Assembly: GCA_031268385.1 (NCBI GenBank)
Contig: JAIRXH010000183.1
Span: 1-38,904 of the forward strand
DNA length: 38,904 nucleotides
Reading direction: 5' to 3'
DNA from: Treponema sp.
Lineage (GTDB): Bacteria; Spirochaetota; Spirochaetia; Treponematales; Breznakiellaceae
In this document: positions 1-8,109 of the stretch, in pieces
Numbering within the stretch: the stretch's first letter is position 1
Layout of the letters: each line of letters opens with the position of its first letter
Notes under the pieces: model-generated
Databases searched by the model: none
Seen by the model: the letters and a program-made list of their open reading frames with translations, nothing else
What the model was told of the DNA's origin: nothing
Program-made: the position numbers and the translations under genes

Positions 1-1359
1 TTCGGCCTTCCCCTTTTGGCCTTCTTCCTTCCCGGAGGGTGCCTGGCACTCTTTTCGCCTGAGTCCCTGGCGGGGAGTTTCGGGGCGGGGTCGAATCTTT
101 CCTTCCTCGTGAACGACGCGGGGGATATTCTTGTGCACCCCGACGACAGTCTTGTTATGGCGGGGGAAAACGCGGCGGCCTCCCCCTTTGTACGGATGAT
201 GCGGGAAAGCGGCGAAGTGAGCCTTCAGACCCGCTACACGGGGGAAGACGGCAGGGACTATTTCGGGGCCTTCAGGAAGCTTTCCCTTGCCAACGCGGCG
301 GTGATCACCAACGCCGAATACGAGGTGGTCTTTGAGGGCATCGCGGCCACGACCCGGCGCAACCTGTACCTGACCGGGGCGGTGCTCTGTATCGCCGTGC
401 TGTGCATCTGGTTTTTTTCCGCCTCAATCAGCGGCCCCCTAAAGAGCCTCTCGGAGGCGGCGGGGCGGATCAAGGGCGGCGAGTTCGAGCTTGACCTTAC
501 GGCGAAAACCCATGACGAGGTGGGCCTTTTAACCGAAAGTTTTGTGGAGATGGGAAGGGGCCTTGCCGAGCGGGAGCGGCTGCGGGACGCCTTCGGCCGC
601 TTTACCAACGCCACGATTGCCGAGCGGGCCATGAAGGGCTCCCTTGTGCTGGGGGGCGAGACCAAGAGGGTAACGATTTTCTTTTCCGACATCCGCTCCT
701 TTACCGCCATGTCCGAAAAACTTGAACCTTCCGAAGTGGTGGAGTTCCTTAACGATTACATGACGCGCATGGTGGACTGTGTGGACAAGACCGGCGGGGT
801 GGTGGACAAGTTTATCGGCGACGCGGTGATGGCGGTCTGGGGCGCGCCCCTTTCCGCGGGGAGCGCGGCGCAGGACGCCTTTAACTGCGTGAAGGCAGCC
901 CTGATGATGCGAAGCGCCCTCCGGCGTTTCAACGAGGGGCGGGGCGGCGAAAAGAACCCCGTGATCCGCATAGGCTGCGGGATCAACACGGGGGACGTGG
1001 TGGCAGGGCAGATAGGGTCGAGCCGGCGCATGGAGTACACGGTTATCGGCGACGCGGTGAACCTTGCGAGCCGGACGGAGGCGCTCAACAAGCCGCTTGG
1101 AACGGATATTCTTATCACCGAACACACCTGCGCCCTTATCGGCAAACACCTTGTCACCGAGGAGATGCCGGCCATCACGGTCAAGGGGAAGGAAAAGCCG
1201 GTGCGGATGTTCGCGGTGATAAACATTCGCACCAAAGAGGGAATCTTGAGCGGGCCGGGGAATCTGGCGGAACTGCGGCGGGCTTTGGGCACGCGCGCGC
1301 CTGATTTGGGCAAGGTAGACGTTAATGCCGAAGAACAAAAATACTCGATACAGGGTTAG
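1..1359 (+). CDS. Class III adenylate/guanylate cyclase with sensor and HAMP domains (5' end outside window)
   Basis: The reading frame is open from base 1, so the start lies upstream. The visible order is the end of an extracellular sensor region (codons about 1–110, with a Cache-like VNDAGDILVHPD), one membrane segment (about 120–138), a HAMP linker (about 139–190) and a class III cyclase domain (about 210–410). The catalytic set looks complete: first metal Asp in FFSDIRSF (codon 230), second in KFIGDAVMAVWG (codon 274) with the preceding Lys that contacts the base, and IGDAVNLASR carrying the purine-selecting Asp and the transition-state Asn and Arg. Lys plus Asp favours ATP, so cAMP synthesis is the likely activity. 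The 3' end overlaps the FecR gene by 35 bases, implying translational coupling. The TTG at base 16 is not a credible start because the frame continues upstream of it. Confidence 0.9.
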   Translation, partial: FGLPLLAFFLPGGCLALFSPESLAGSFGAGSNLSFLVNDAGDILVHPDDSLVMAGENAAASPFVRMMRESGEVSLQTRYTGEDGRDYFGAFRKLSLANAAVITNAEYEVVFEGIAATTRRNLYLTGAVLCIAVLCIWFFSASISGPLKSLSEAAGRIKGGEFELDLTAKTHDEVGLLTESFVEMGRGLAERERLRDAFGRFTNATIAERAMKGSLVLGGETKRVTIFFSDIRSFTAMSEKLEPSEVVEFLNDYMTRMVDCVDKTGGVVDKFIGDAVMAVWGAPLSAGSAAQDAFNCVKAALMMRSALRRFNEGRGGEKNPVIRIGCGINTGDVVAGQIGSSRRMEYTVIGDAVNLASRTEALNKPLGTDILITEHTCALIGKHLVTEEMPAITVKGKEKPVRMFAVINIRTKEGILSGPGNLAELRRALGTRAPDLGKVDVNAEEQKYSIQG

Positions 1360-3190
1360 GCCCGCGAGCGTCCTCGTGGTCGTCCTCTGCCTTTCGGGTG
1401 CGGCCGCCTGTCTTGCCCTGTTTCAGGCGGATTTAAACCGTTCCCTAAGGCGGCTTGACGAAGTTCCGGTGGGGACTGCCGCCTCCGCGTCGAGGGCGGC
1501 CCTCCGCCGCTTCCAGGACAGGACCATCTGGGACCGGCTGCGTAAGGAATCGCCGGTGTACAACGGGGATTTTATCCGCACCGCCGAGGGCGCTTTAGCC
1601 GACATCCGTTTTTCAGGCGGCGGCATGGTCAGCGTTGCGGAGAACAGCCTTATCCGCATTCTTGTGGAGGACGGCACGCCCCGGATTGAACTTGCGCGGG
1701 GGAATGTCAGCGTCTACGCGGAGGAAAGCGGCCTTGTCGTCATCTCCGGGGAACGCAGGGTGGCCGTTCCCCCCGGCGCCGAGTTAAGCCTTACCGAAGG
1801 GACGCCCTCGCCGGTCCTCGCGCCTTTGGCGGCGGCCCGGTTTCTTGTGTCGGACGACGGCCAGGCCCCGGTTGAGTTCAGCTTTGCCGACGGGGCTTTT
1901 CGAGGGGGGGACGTTTCCGCCGCTTCGCCTTCCCTCGGGGTCCGTGTCGAGATAGCCGGGGACCGGAATTTCACCCAGTCCTTTGCGGTACTGGAAAAAC
2001 TTCCGGGGACGGATTCAGCGGGCGTTACCGCGAGGCTCCCTGTGGGCTCGTGGTGGTGGCGCGCCTACGGCGAGGGGGAAGAATCGGGCGCGCTCGCAGG
2101 GCAGTTTACCGTTACCCGGACGCCTTCCCCCCGCCCGATTTCCCCCGCCCCGGAGGCGGTGTACTACTACGAGGCGGAACTTCCTGAAGTCCGGTTCCAG
2201 TGGACCGTTTCCCCGGAGGCAGCCCACTATATTCTTGAAGCGGCCGATAACCCCGGTATGACAAATCCCGCGTTACAGGAAGAAGTCCGTTCCGCTTCCC
2301 TGCTCTCTTCCCGTCTTGGCGAGGGAGAGTGGTACTGGCAGGTTACCCCGGTGTTCCCCGCCTTTTTCCAGGGAACCGTCCCCCCCTCGCCGCCTGTCCC
2401 CTTTACCGTCATCCGGAGAGCGCCGCCGTCCGAGCCGCCCGCGGTAGTGGCAGCGCCCGCAGTGGCGGCGGAGGAGGAAGCGGCCGGCATCCCCGCCGTC
2501 GCCGAGGGGCTCGAACCGTCCGTGGCGGCGCCGGTGACAGCGCCCGCGGCGGTGGTGGCGCCGCCCGTACCGGTGACAGCGGCGCCGGTGTCAGCGCCTG
2601 CGGGGGTGACAGCGGCGCCCGTACCGGTGGCGGCGCCCGCGGTGGTGGCGGCGGCGCCCGTACCGGTGGCAGCGGCGCCCGCAGTGGTGGCAGCGCCGCC
2701 CGTACCGGTGACAGCGCCGCCCGCAGTGGTGGCAGCGCCGGAGGCGGCGGTTAGAATCCCCGCCGTCATGGAGGCGCCGCCGGAAGCGCCGCTTCCCACG
2801 CCTCCCGCGCCGCTTCCCGCCCCGTCCGGGCGGATACCGGCGGACGGCTCGGTGATTGGTTTTGAAACCCTCGAGGCGTCGGGGGCCGTCGCTTTTTACT
2901 GGAACCCGGTGGCGGGGGCAGACGCTTATATTTTCAGCCTCCTCTCCGAAAACGCTTCCGGCGAAAGGCGGCCGGTTATCACCGCCGAAATTTCCCTCCC
3001 GTCCTATACCCTCCGTGATTTGAGTCTTCTGGATGAGGGCCGTTTCCTCTGGCGGGTAGAGGCGGTACGCGGAGGCCTGGAGGGAAGCTCCGGGCAGCGG
3101 GGAGTGCCGGGGGAAAACCGGTTTACCGTCGCTGTTCCCCGGCCGCGGGTGCCCAGGGGACGGGACGCGGGAACGCTCTATGGCAGATAG
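1325..3190 (+). CDS. FecR-domain protein with a Pro/Ala/Val-rich repeat linker
   Basis: The 621-residue product has an N-terminal membrane segment or uncleaved signal (about 13–33). A FecR-like region follows (about 80–155; ends of strands such as NSLIRILVEDG and GNVSVYAEESG). After two sandwich-like segments (about 160–365) comes a low-complexity linker (about 370–480) of 13–14-residue units such as APVPVAAPAVVAA and APVPVAAAPAVVAA, then a C-terminal fibronectin-like segment. It is probably periplasmic, with the linker spanning distance or the peptidoglycan. The start overlaps the cyclase and the stop overlaps the next gene by 11 bases, so the three genes form one operon. A cyclase–FecR–outer-membrane trio is, from memory, also found in treponemes. 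Its role is not established; an envelope structural or sensing part is the most I would infer. Confidence 0.8.
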   Translation: MPKNKNTRYRVRPASVLVVVLCLSGAAACLALFQADLNRSLRRLDEVPVGTAASASRAALRRFQDRTIWDRLRKESPVYNGDFIRTAEGALADIRFSGGGMVSVAENSLIRILVEDGTPRIELARGNVSVYAEESGLVVISGERRVAVPPGAELSLTEGTPSPVLAPLAAARFLVSDDGQAPVEFSFADGAFRGGDVSAASPSLGVRVEIAGDRNFTQSFAVLEKLPGTDSAGVTARLPVGSWWWRAYGEGEESGALAGQFTVTRTPSPRPISPAPEAVYYYEAELPEVRFQWTVSPEAAHYILEAADNPGMTNPALQEEVRSASLLSSRLGEGEWYWQVTPVFPAFFQGTVPPSPPVPFTVIRRAPPSEPPAVVAAPAVAAEEEAAGIPAVAEGLEPSVAAPVTAPAAVVAPPVPVTAAPVSAPAGVTAAPVPVAAPAVVAAAPVPVAAAPAVVAAPPVPVTAPPAVVAAPEAAVRIPAVMEAPPEAPLPTPPAPLPAPSGRIPADGSVIGFETLEASGAVAFYWNPVAGADAYIFSLLSENASGERRPVITAEISLPSYTLRDLSLLDEGRFLWRVEAVRGGLEGSSGQRGVPGENRFTVAVPRPRVPRGRDAGTLYGR

Positions 3191-4388
3191 CAAACGGGTG
3201 TTCCTTGTCCTTCTTGTGCTGATCCCGGTCATTTCTCTCTTTGGAGAGGACGGGGAAGGAAGCTCTTTCCGCATTGAACGTACCCTGGAAGGGGAACGGT
3301 TTATCCAGCGTCTTTTTTGGGATGAGGCGGCGTACGCCTACCGCTACGAAGTCAGCATGGAGAGGGAGGACGCCGGAACCTATACGGAAACGCTCCGGGA
3401 ATTCCGGGAGGAAAATTTTATCGAGCTTTCCCTTGCCCCCGGTTCATACCGCTACCGGATACAGGCCTACAACATTCTGAACAAGCCGTCCGGGAATTCC
3501 GAATGGATATATTTCACCGTGTTTCCGGCCTTACAGCCCGAACTCTACTCCTTTACCCAAGCGCCTTCCCGCCCTTCCGGGGAAAGCCCCCGTGACTTTA
3601 CGGAAATTACCCTTTACGGAACGAACATCGAGGAGGGGGCGGACCTGTACTTCCTTTCCCCGGAAACAGGCGCTTCCCCTGTCAGGCCCCTTGACTATAC
3701 TCCGCTCGAAGAAGGCGCCCGGCTTGTTTTTGACGCCGAATCCCTCCCGCCGGGCCGGTACAGGGTGTATGTCAGGAACGCGGGCGGCCTTGAAAGCTCC
3801 CTTGATATTACCGTCGCGCCGCCTCCCTCCGGTACACCTGACGGCGCTTCCCCCGCCGCGGTTCCGGGCGCTTCAGGGGGGCGGTCGTTCTATGTCCAGG
3901 CGGAATACGCTCCGGTCATCCCGCTTTACGGGTACCTGTTTAACCACTTCGGTCAAAAGTTCTATCCGCTGGGGGCCTCGCTCCGGTTCGGGGTTTTCCC
4001 TTTCAGAAAATCCTGGGGAAACCTGGGGCTGGAAACGGCCGCCCATTGGACTACGCAAGAAACCACCTTCGAGGGCGCCGGGCAGACGGCCCATCTGGGG
4101 GCGCTGCGTCTGAACGGGGTATACCAAAGGCGGCTTTACGGGGAGCTGTTCCTCAACCTTCGCGTGGGCGGCGGAATAAGTTTTGTCTACGGAATTAACG
4201 AAAACCCCCAAGGCCCCAGGTCTATCTTTACCTGGATGGTATCGGCGGGCGGCGGGATCTCCCTCAAATGGTTTGTCTATAGATCCCTTTACATTGAAAC
4301 CGGCGCGGAGTACATCCATGTTTTTTCCGCGGACGTTCCTTCCCCCGCTTATATACTGCCTGTCATTGGAGCGGGCTTGGCGTTTTAA
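3180..4388 (+). CDS. Secreted protein with fibronectin-like repeats and probable C-terminal outer-membrane beta-barrel
   Basis: The 402-residue product begins with a signal peptide (hydrophobic VFLVLLVLIPVISL, cleavage near residue 22). Residues about 25–115 form a beta-sandwich-like segment ending in WIYFTV, and about 120–210 form a second Ig-like segment (EITLYGTNIEEGADLYF). After a Pro/Ala/Gly-rich hinge (about 212–230), the C-terminal ~170 residues alternate polar and aromatic positions and end in Phe (IGAGLAF), typical of outer-membrane barrels. The ATG overlaps the FecR stop region by 11 bases, indicating coupled translation. The barrel call rests on sequence character only; I do not recognise a named family. 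Confidence 0.72.
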   Translation: MADSKRVFLVLLVLIPVISLFGEDGEGSSFRIERTLEGERFIQRLFWDEAAYAYRYEVSMEREDAGTYTETLREFREENFIELSLAPGSYRYRIQAYNILNKPSGNSEWIYFTVFPALQPELYSFTQAPSRPSGESPRDFTEITLYGTNIEEGADLYFLSPETGASPVRPLDYTPLEEGARLVFDAESLPPGRYRVYVRNAGGLESSLDITVAPPPSGTPDGASPAAVPGASGGRSFYVQAEYAPVIPLYGYLFNHFGQKFYPLGASLRFGVFPFRKSWGNLGLETAAHWTTQETTFEGAGQTAHLGALRLNGVYQRRLYGELFLNLRVGGGISFVYGINENPQGPRSIFTWMVSAGGGISLKWFVYRSLYIETGAEYIHVFSADVPSPAYILPVIGAGLAF

Positions 4389-4439
4389 GCGGCGCGTCAA
4401 ATACCGCACCCGTTCTTCATCGGCAATTCTCATTTTAAA

Positions 4440-6716
4440 ATGTTACCGAAACTGTTGATTTTAGACGGCAATAGGGTTACGCTTGTTCGTACAATCGTGA
4501 TAAAAAAACTGGGGCGATTTGTTTTCCGGCGTATATTTTCGGAAGAGCTTCCCCTTTACAGCCGTATTTTCAACCTCGTTCTGATATTCGGCGTCGCCGG
4601 CTGTATGGTGTCGGCCGCCGCCCGGATCATCGAAGGCGTGTCGATGCTGTCGATACTGACAATGGCGGCAATGATGCTGGTCATTACCGCCGCCTTCTGG
4701 CTCTGCAACAAATTCAGGCTCTTCCCTGTTGTCATACGGATTGCCCTTATAAGTTTCTGCGAAATTCTCCTTCCCGTACTTTACTTTACAAGCGGCGGCA
4801 TAGACAGCGGCATGACAGGCTATTTCTGCCTGGGCATTGCGCTCAACTTCCTGCTTCTTAGGGGATGGGAATGTTTCTTCATGTCGCTGCTCAACATCGC
4901 GGTAATACTGGCCTGCTACTTCGCCGGCAAAGCCTGGCCCGGTGCCGTTATTCCCTTTACGCGGGATTTTCAACGGTATGTAGATCACATACAGACCGTT
5001 CTTGTCTCCGGCGTTTTTATCGGGTTCATTATAAAGTACCAGGCGCGCATCTACGAACGGGAACGGGAAAAGGCGGAAGCGGCGACCAGGGCCAAGGCCG
5101 ATTTTCTTGCCAATGTATCACACGAGATCCGCACTCCCCTCAACGCGATCATAGGACTGGGGGAACTGGAATTGGGAAAAAACCTTCCCGAAAACACGCG
5201 GGACAATCTGGAAAAGATGCACAACTCGGGGATGGTGCTCCTGAGCATCATCAACGATCTTCTTGATATTTCGAAAATAGAATCCGGCCGCTTCACCCTG
5301 TCCCCCTCGGAATACGATACGGCAAGCCTCATCAACGACACGGTTCACCTTAACATGGTCCGCATAGGAAGCAAGCCCATCGTCTTCGGCCTCCGCGTGG
5401 ACGAACGGCTGCCTTCCCGGCTTTACGGCGATGAAATCCGCGTAAAGCAGATACTCAACAACCTTTTAAGCAACGCGTTCAAATATACAAGGGAAGGCAG
5501 CGTATGGCTGGACATTTCCACGGAAACAATCGATCAAAAAAATGTACGGCTCGTCTGCCGTGTTGAAGATACGGGAATAGGCATCAAAGAGGAAGACATG
5601 GAGAAGCTCTTCTCGGTCTACAACCAGCTTGACACCAGAAGCAACCGCCATATAGAGGGAACGGGGCTTGGCCTTTCAATATGCAGGAACCTTGCCGAAC
5701 TCATGGGCGGCGGCGTCGGCGTGGAAAGCGAATACGGTAAGGGCAGCGTCTTTACCGCAAGCGTTCTCCAGGGCGCGGCCGGCGGGGAAGTCATAGGAGA
5801 GGCGGCGGCGAAAAACCTTGAAAGTTTCCGCTTTGTCACGGAAAAAAGGGGACAGTACCGGAAAAACCGGATCTTCATGCCTTACGGAAGGGTGCTTGTG
5901 GTGGACGACGTGTCCACAAACCTGGATGTCGCGCGGGGCATGTTGACGCCCTACGGGCTTGCCGTTGACTGCGTCAGTTCCGGCAGGGAAGCGGTCAACC
6001 TTGTCCGTGCGGGAACGGTCACATACGACGCGATATTCATGGATCACATGATGCCCGAAATGGACGGTATCGAGGCGGTGCGTATCATGCGAAACGAAAC
6101 GGAAGGCGACTACGCCAAAACCGTTCCCGTTATCGCCCTTACGGCCAACGCCATTGTGGGAAACGACAAACTGTTCCTTGAAAACGGCTTCCAGGATTTT
6201 CTGACTAAACCCATAGACATGACCAAACTGGACGCGATACTCCACAAATGGGTGCGGAACAGGGACAAGGAAGCCGCCATGCAGGCGGAAGGGACACAGG
6301 CGGCAGACGACGGCGGGCATGAGGAAAGGGATGAAGATGAAGACCCGTCTTCCCCGGCCGGTTCCGCGTCGCCTGTAAAGGGCATAGACTGGGCGGAAGG
6401 GATAAAGCGCATGGGAAACCGCGAGACTTCCTTTATCCGCGTTCTGAACTCCTACGCGGCCAATCTTCCGGCCATGCTCGGCAAACTCCGTGAATTCAGG
6501 GCGGAAACCCTCGCCGATTACACCATCACGGTGCACGGCATCAAGGGGGCAAGCTACGGAATCTGCGCGAACGACATTGGAAAACAGGCGGAAGCCCTGG
6601 AAATGGCGGCAAGAAACGGGGACATAGAGGCGATCCTCTCGAACAACGGCGACTTCATCATCAGGGCCGAAAAACTCGCCGCGGAACTTGCCTCGTACCT
6701 TGCTTCACGCAGGTAA
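4440..6716 (+). CDS. Membrane hybrid sensor histidine kinase (HisKA–HATPase–REC–HPt)
   Basis: The 758-residue product has five or six hydrophobic segments (about 35–200) forming a membrane sensor with no evident periplasmic domain. A coiled linker leads into HisKA with phospho-acceptor His228 (NVSHEIRTPLN). HATPase_c follows, with N box LNNLLSNAFKYT, G1 DTGIGI and G2 GTGLGLSIC. A receiver domain has VLVVDD and phospho-Asp535 (FMDHMMPEMDG), and a C-terminal HPt domain carries His699 (TVHGIKGASYG). All phosphorelay positions are present, so this is a self-contained His–Asp–His relay; its output regulator is not nearby. The start is uncertain: neither the ATG used here nor the in-frame GTG at 4497 has a clear ribosome-binding site. 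Confidence 0.9.
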   Translation: MLPKLLILDGNRVTLVRTIVIKKLGRFVFRRIFSEELPLYSRIFNLVLIFGVAGCMVSAAARIIEGVSMLSILTMAAMMLVITAAFWLCNKFRLFPVVIRIALISFCEILLPVLYFTSGGIDSGMTGYFCLGIALNFLLLRGWECFFMSLLNIAVILACYFAGKAWPGAVIPFTRDFQRYVDHIQTVLVSGVFIGFIIKYQARIYEREREKAEAATRAKADFLANVSHEIRTPLNAIIGLGELELGKNLPENTRDNLEKMHNSGMVLLSIINDLLDISKIESGRFTLSPSEYDTASLINDTVHLNMVRIGSKPIVFGLRVDERLPSRLYGDEIRVKQILNNLLSNAFKYTREGSVWLDISTETIDQKNVRLVCRVEDTGIGIKEEDMEKLFSVYNQLDTRSNRHIEGTGLGLSICRNLAELMGGGVGVESEYGKGSVFTASVLQGAAGGEVIGEAAAKNLESFRFVTEKRGQYRKNRIFMPYGRVLVVDDVSTNLDVARGMLTPYGLAVDCVSSGREAVNLVRAGTVTYDAIFMDHMMPEMDGIEAVRIMRNETEGDYAKTVPVIALTANAIVGNDKLFLENGFQDFLTKPIDMTKLDAILHKWVRNRDKEAAMQAEGTQAADDGGHEERDEDEDPSSPAGSASPVKGIDWAEGIKRMGNRETSFIRVLNSYAANLPAMLGKLREFRAETLADYTITVHGIKGASYGICANDIGKQAEALEMAARNGDIEAILSNNGDFIIRAEKLAAELASYLASRR

Positions 6717-6747
6717 GGTCCGGGAACAGGGCGGCGATTGCCGGCGT

Positions 6748-6778
6748 CGTATACGCGCAGGATGGAGCGTATACGCGC
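6748..6778. repeat. Direct repeat of CGTATACGCGC in the convergent gap
   Basis: Two exact 11-base copies (6748–6758 and 6768–6778) lie exactly 20 bases apart in the 77-base gap between the hybrid kinase and tyrS, whose 3' ends face each other. The second copy is preceded by G, making GCGTATACGC a perfect palindrome. No U-run follows, so I do not call a terminator; a protein-binding site is possible but unproven. Confidence 0.5.
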
Positions 6779-6793
6779 GGAATGCGGTTCGCG

Positions 6794-8026
6794 TTATGTT
6801 ACCACAACAAGACAGTACCGTTTTTTTCCCGCGCGGAGCAGCAATTCGCCGTTTTCCCCGATACTGTCAGGGCGTATCACGGCGGCCACGCCGGTAACGG
6901 CGGCAAGCCCTTCGCCGGCAAAGGCGCCGCCCTGTTCAACAAGGCGGCGGCCTTCGCTCCTCGTCGATACAAGCCCCGCGTCGGCAAAAAGCTCCACGAC
7001 ATTGTAGCCTTCGTCAAATTTCGAACGGGGAAGTTCCACGCGGGGCATGGCGGATCTGTCGCCTCCGCCGCCAAACGCGGCGCGGGCGCCTGAAAGGGCG
7101 CGGTCGGCCGCCTCCCTGCCGTGTATCAGGGCGGTCACTTCCCAGGCAAGACGCTCCTTTGCCTCATTGGGATTCCTGTCCGCCCCGGAAAGGGCATCGC
7201 ATTCTTCGGCGGGAAGAAACGTAAACATAAGCAGGAAGCGCCTGACATCCGCGTCCTGCACATTGCGCCAGTATTGAAAGAAATCATACGGGGGGGTCTT
7301 TGCAGGATCAAGGAAAAGAGCTCCCTTTTCGGTCTTCCCCATTTTCTTTCCGTCGGAAGTCGTTACAAGGGGAAAGGTAAGGCCGTACACTTCGGCCCCC
7401 TCTATGCGGCGTATGAGTTCCGTTCCCGCGACTATGTTCCCCCATTGATCGTCCCCCCCTATCTGGAGGCGGCAGCCGTAACGGCGGTAGAGTTCCAGAA
7501 AATCATAGCTCTGCAGAAGCTGGTAGTTAAATTCGATAAAAGAAAGCCCCGTCTCCATCCGCATCCTGTAGGCTTCAAAACTCAGCATGCGGTTCACCGA
7601 AAAATGGCTCCCTATTTCACGGAGAAAGTCGATGTAGTTAAGATCCGCAAGCCAGTCCCTGTTGTTGACGGCGCGGGCCCCTTCCCCGTCAAAACCGATA
7701 AAGGAATCAAGCTGGGCGGAAATGGAAGCGGCGTTCGCGTCCAGGACGCCGTAGTCCAGCATCTTCCGCGTCTCGGTCTTGCCCGAAGGATCCCCTATAC
7801 GGGCCGTTCCCCCGCCTATAAGGGCTATTCCCCGGTGCCCGGCGGCGCGGAGATGACGGTACGCGAAGAAGGGCACCATGTGGCCTATATGAAGGCTTGG
7901 CCCCGTGGGATCGCAGCCCACATAAAAACTCACCGGCCCCCCGTCCATAAGGCGCGACAGTTTTTCGGCGTCGGTGCATTGCTGAAAAAAACCCCGGAGT
8001 TTTAATACTTCAAGCGCCTGATTCAT
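6794..8026 (-). CDS. tyrS: Tyrosyl-tRNA synthetase
   Basis: The product charges tRNA-Tyr in two steps from ATP and tyrosine. The 410-residue protein shows the class I HIGH signature exactly (HIGHM, 46–49) and a KMSKS-type loop reading KMGKT (228–232). The tyrosine pocket region GCDPTG precedes HIGH, and LQIGGDDQWGN is the family's central motif. A C-terminal S4-like RNA-binding domain occupies about 330–405. Length and order fit bacterial TyrRS. It lies downstream of, and parallel to, the cyclase-homology gene with an 83-base gap containing its own promoter. The A-rich stretch GGGGAAAAGACA before the ATG gives only a modest ribosome-binding site. Confidence 0.97.
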   Translation of the reverse strand: MNQALEVLKLRGFFQQCTDAEKLSRLMDGGPVSFYVGCDPTGPSLHIGHMVPFFAYRHLRAAGHRGIALIGGGTARIGDPSGKTETRKMLDYGVLDANAASISAQLDSFIGFDGEGARAVNNRDWLADLNYIDFLREIGSHFSVNRMLSFEAYRMRMETGLSFIEFNYQLLQSYDFLELYRRYGCRLQIGGDDQWGNIVAGTELIRRIEGAEVYGLTFPLVTTSDGKKMGKTEKGALFLDPAKTPPYDFFQYWRNVQDADVRRFLLMFTFLPAEECDALSGADRNPNEAKERLAWEVTALIHGREAADRALSGARAAFGGGGDRSAMPRVELPRSKFDEGYNVVELFADAGLVSTRSEGRRLVEQGGAFAGEGLAAVTGVAAVIRPDSIGENGELLLRAGKKRYCLVVVT

Positions 8027-8049
8027 TGTCTTTTCCCCGCATACGGCAG

Positions 8050-8079
8050 AGTATAGCCCGCGGACGGGGAGATACTCAA
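8050..8079 (-). promoter_or_regulatory. Sigma70-type promoter for tyrS
   Basis: On the minus strand, TTGAGT (8074–8079) is followed after 18 bases by TATACT (8050–8055), placing the start point about 15–18 bases before the tyrS ATG. The -10 matches five of six consensus positions. It would let tyrS be transcribed independently of the gene upstream. Confidence 0.55.
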
Positions 8080-8109
8080 GGCTTTTCCGTGTTTACAGTT
8101 ATGGCCGGC

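Noticed and set aside
2227-3274. Long minus-strand and alternate-frame open frames rich in Gly/Ala/Thr or Arg over the FecR linker
   Set aside because: They follow from the GC-rich tandem repeats of the FecR gene being open in several frames; no starts with binding sites.
7121-8005. 294-codon plus-strand open frame opposite tyrS
   Set aside because: tyrS has clear HIGH and KMSKS-type motifs on the minus strand; the opposite frame has none.
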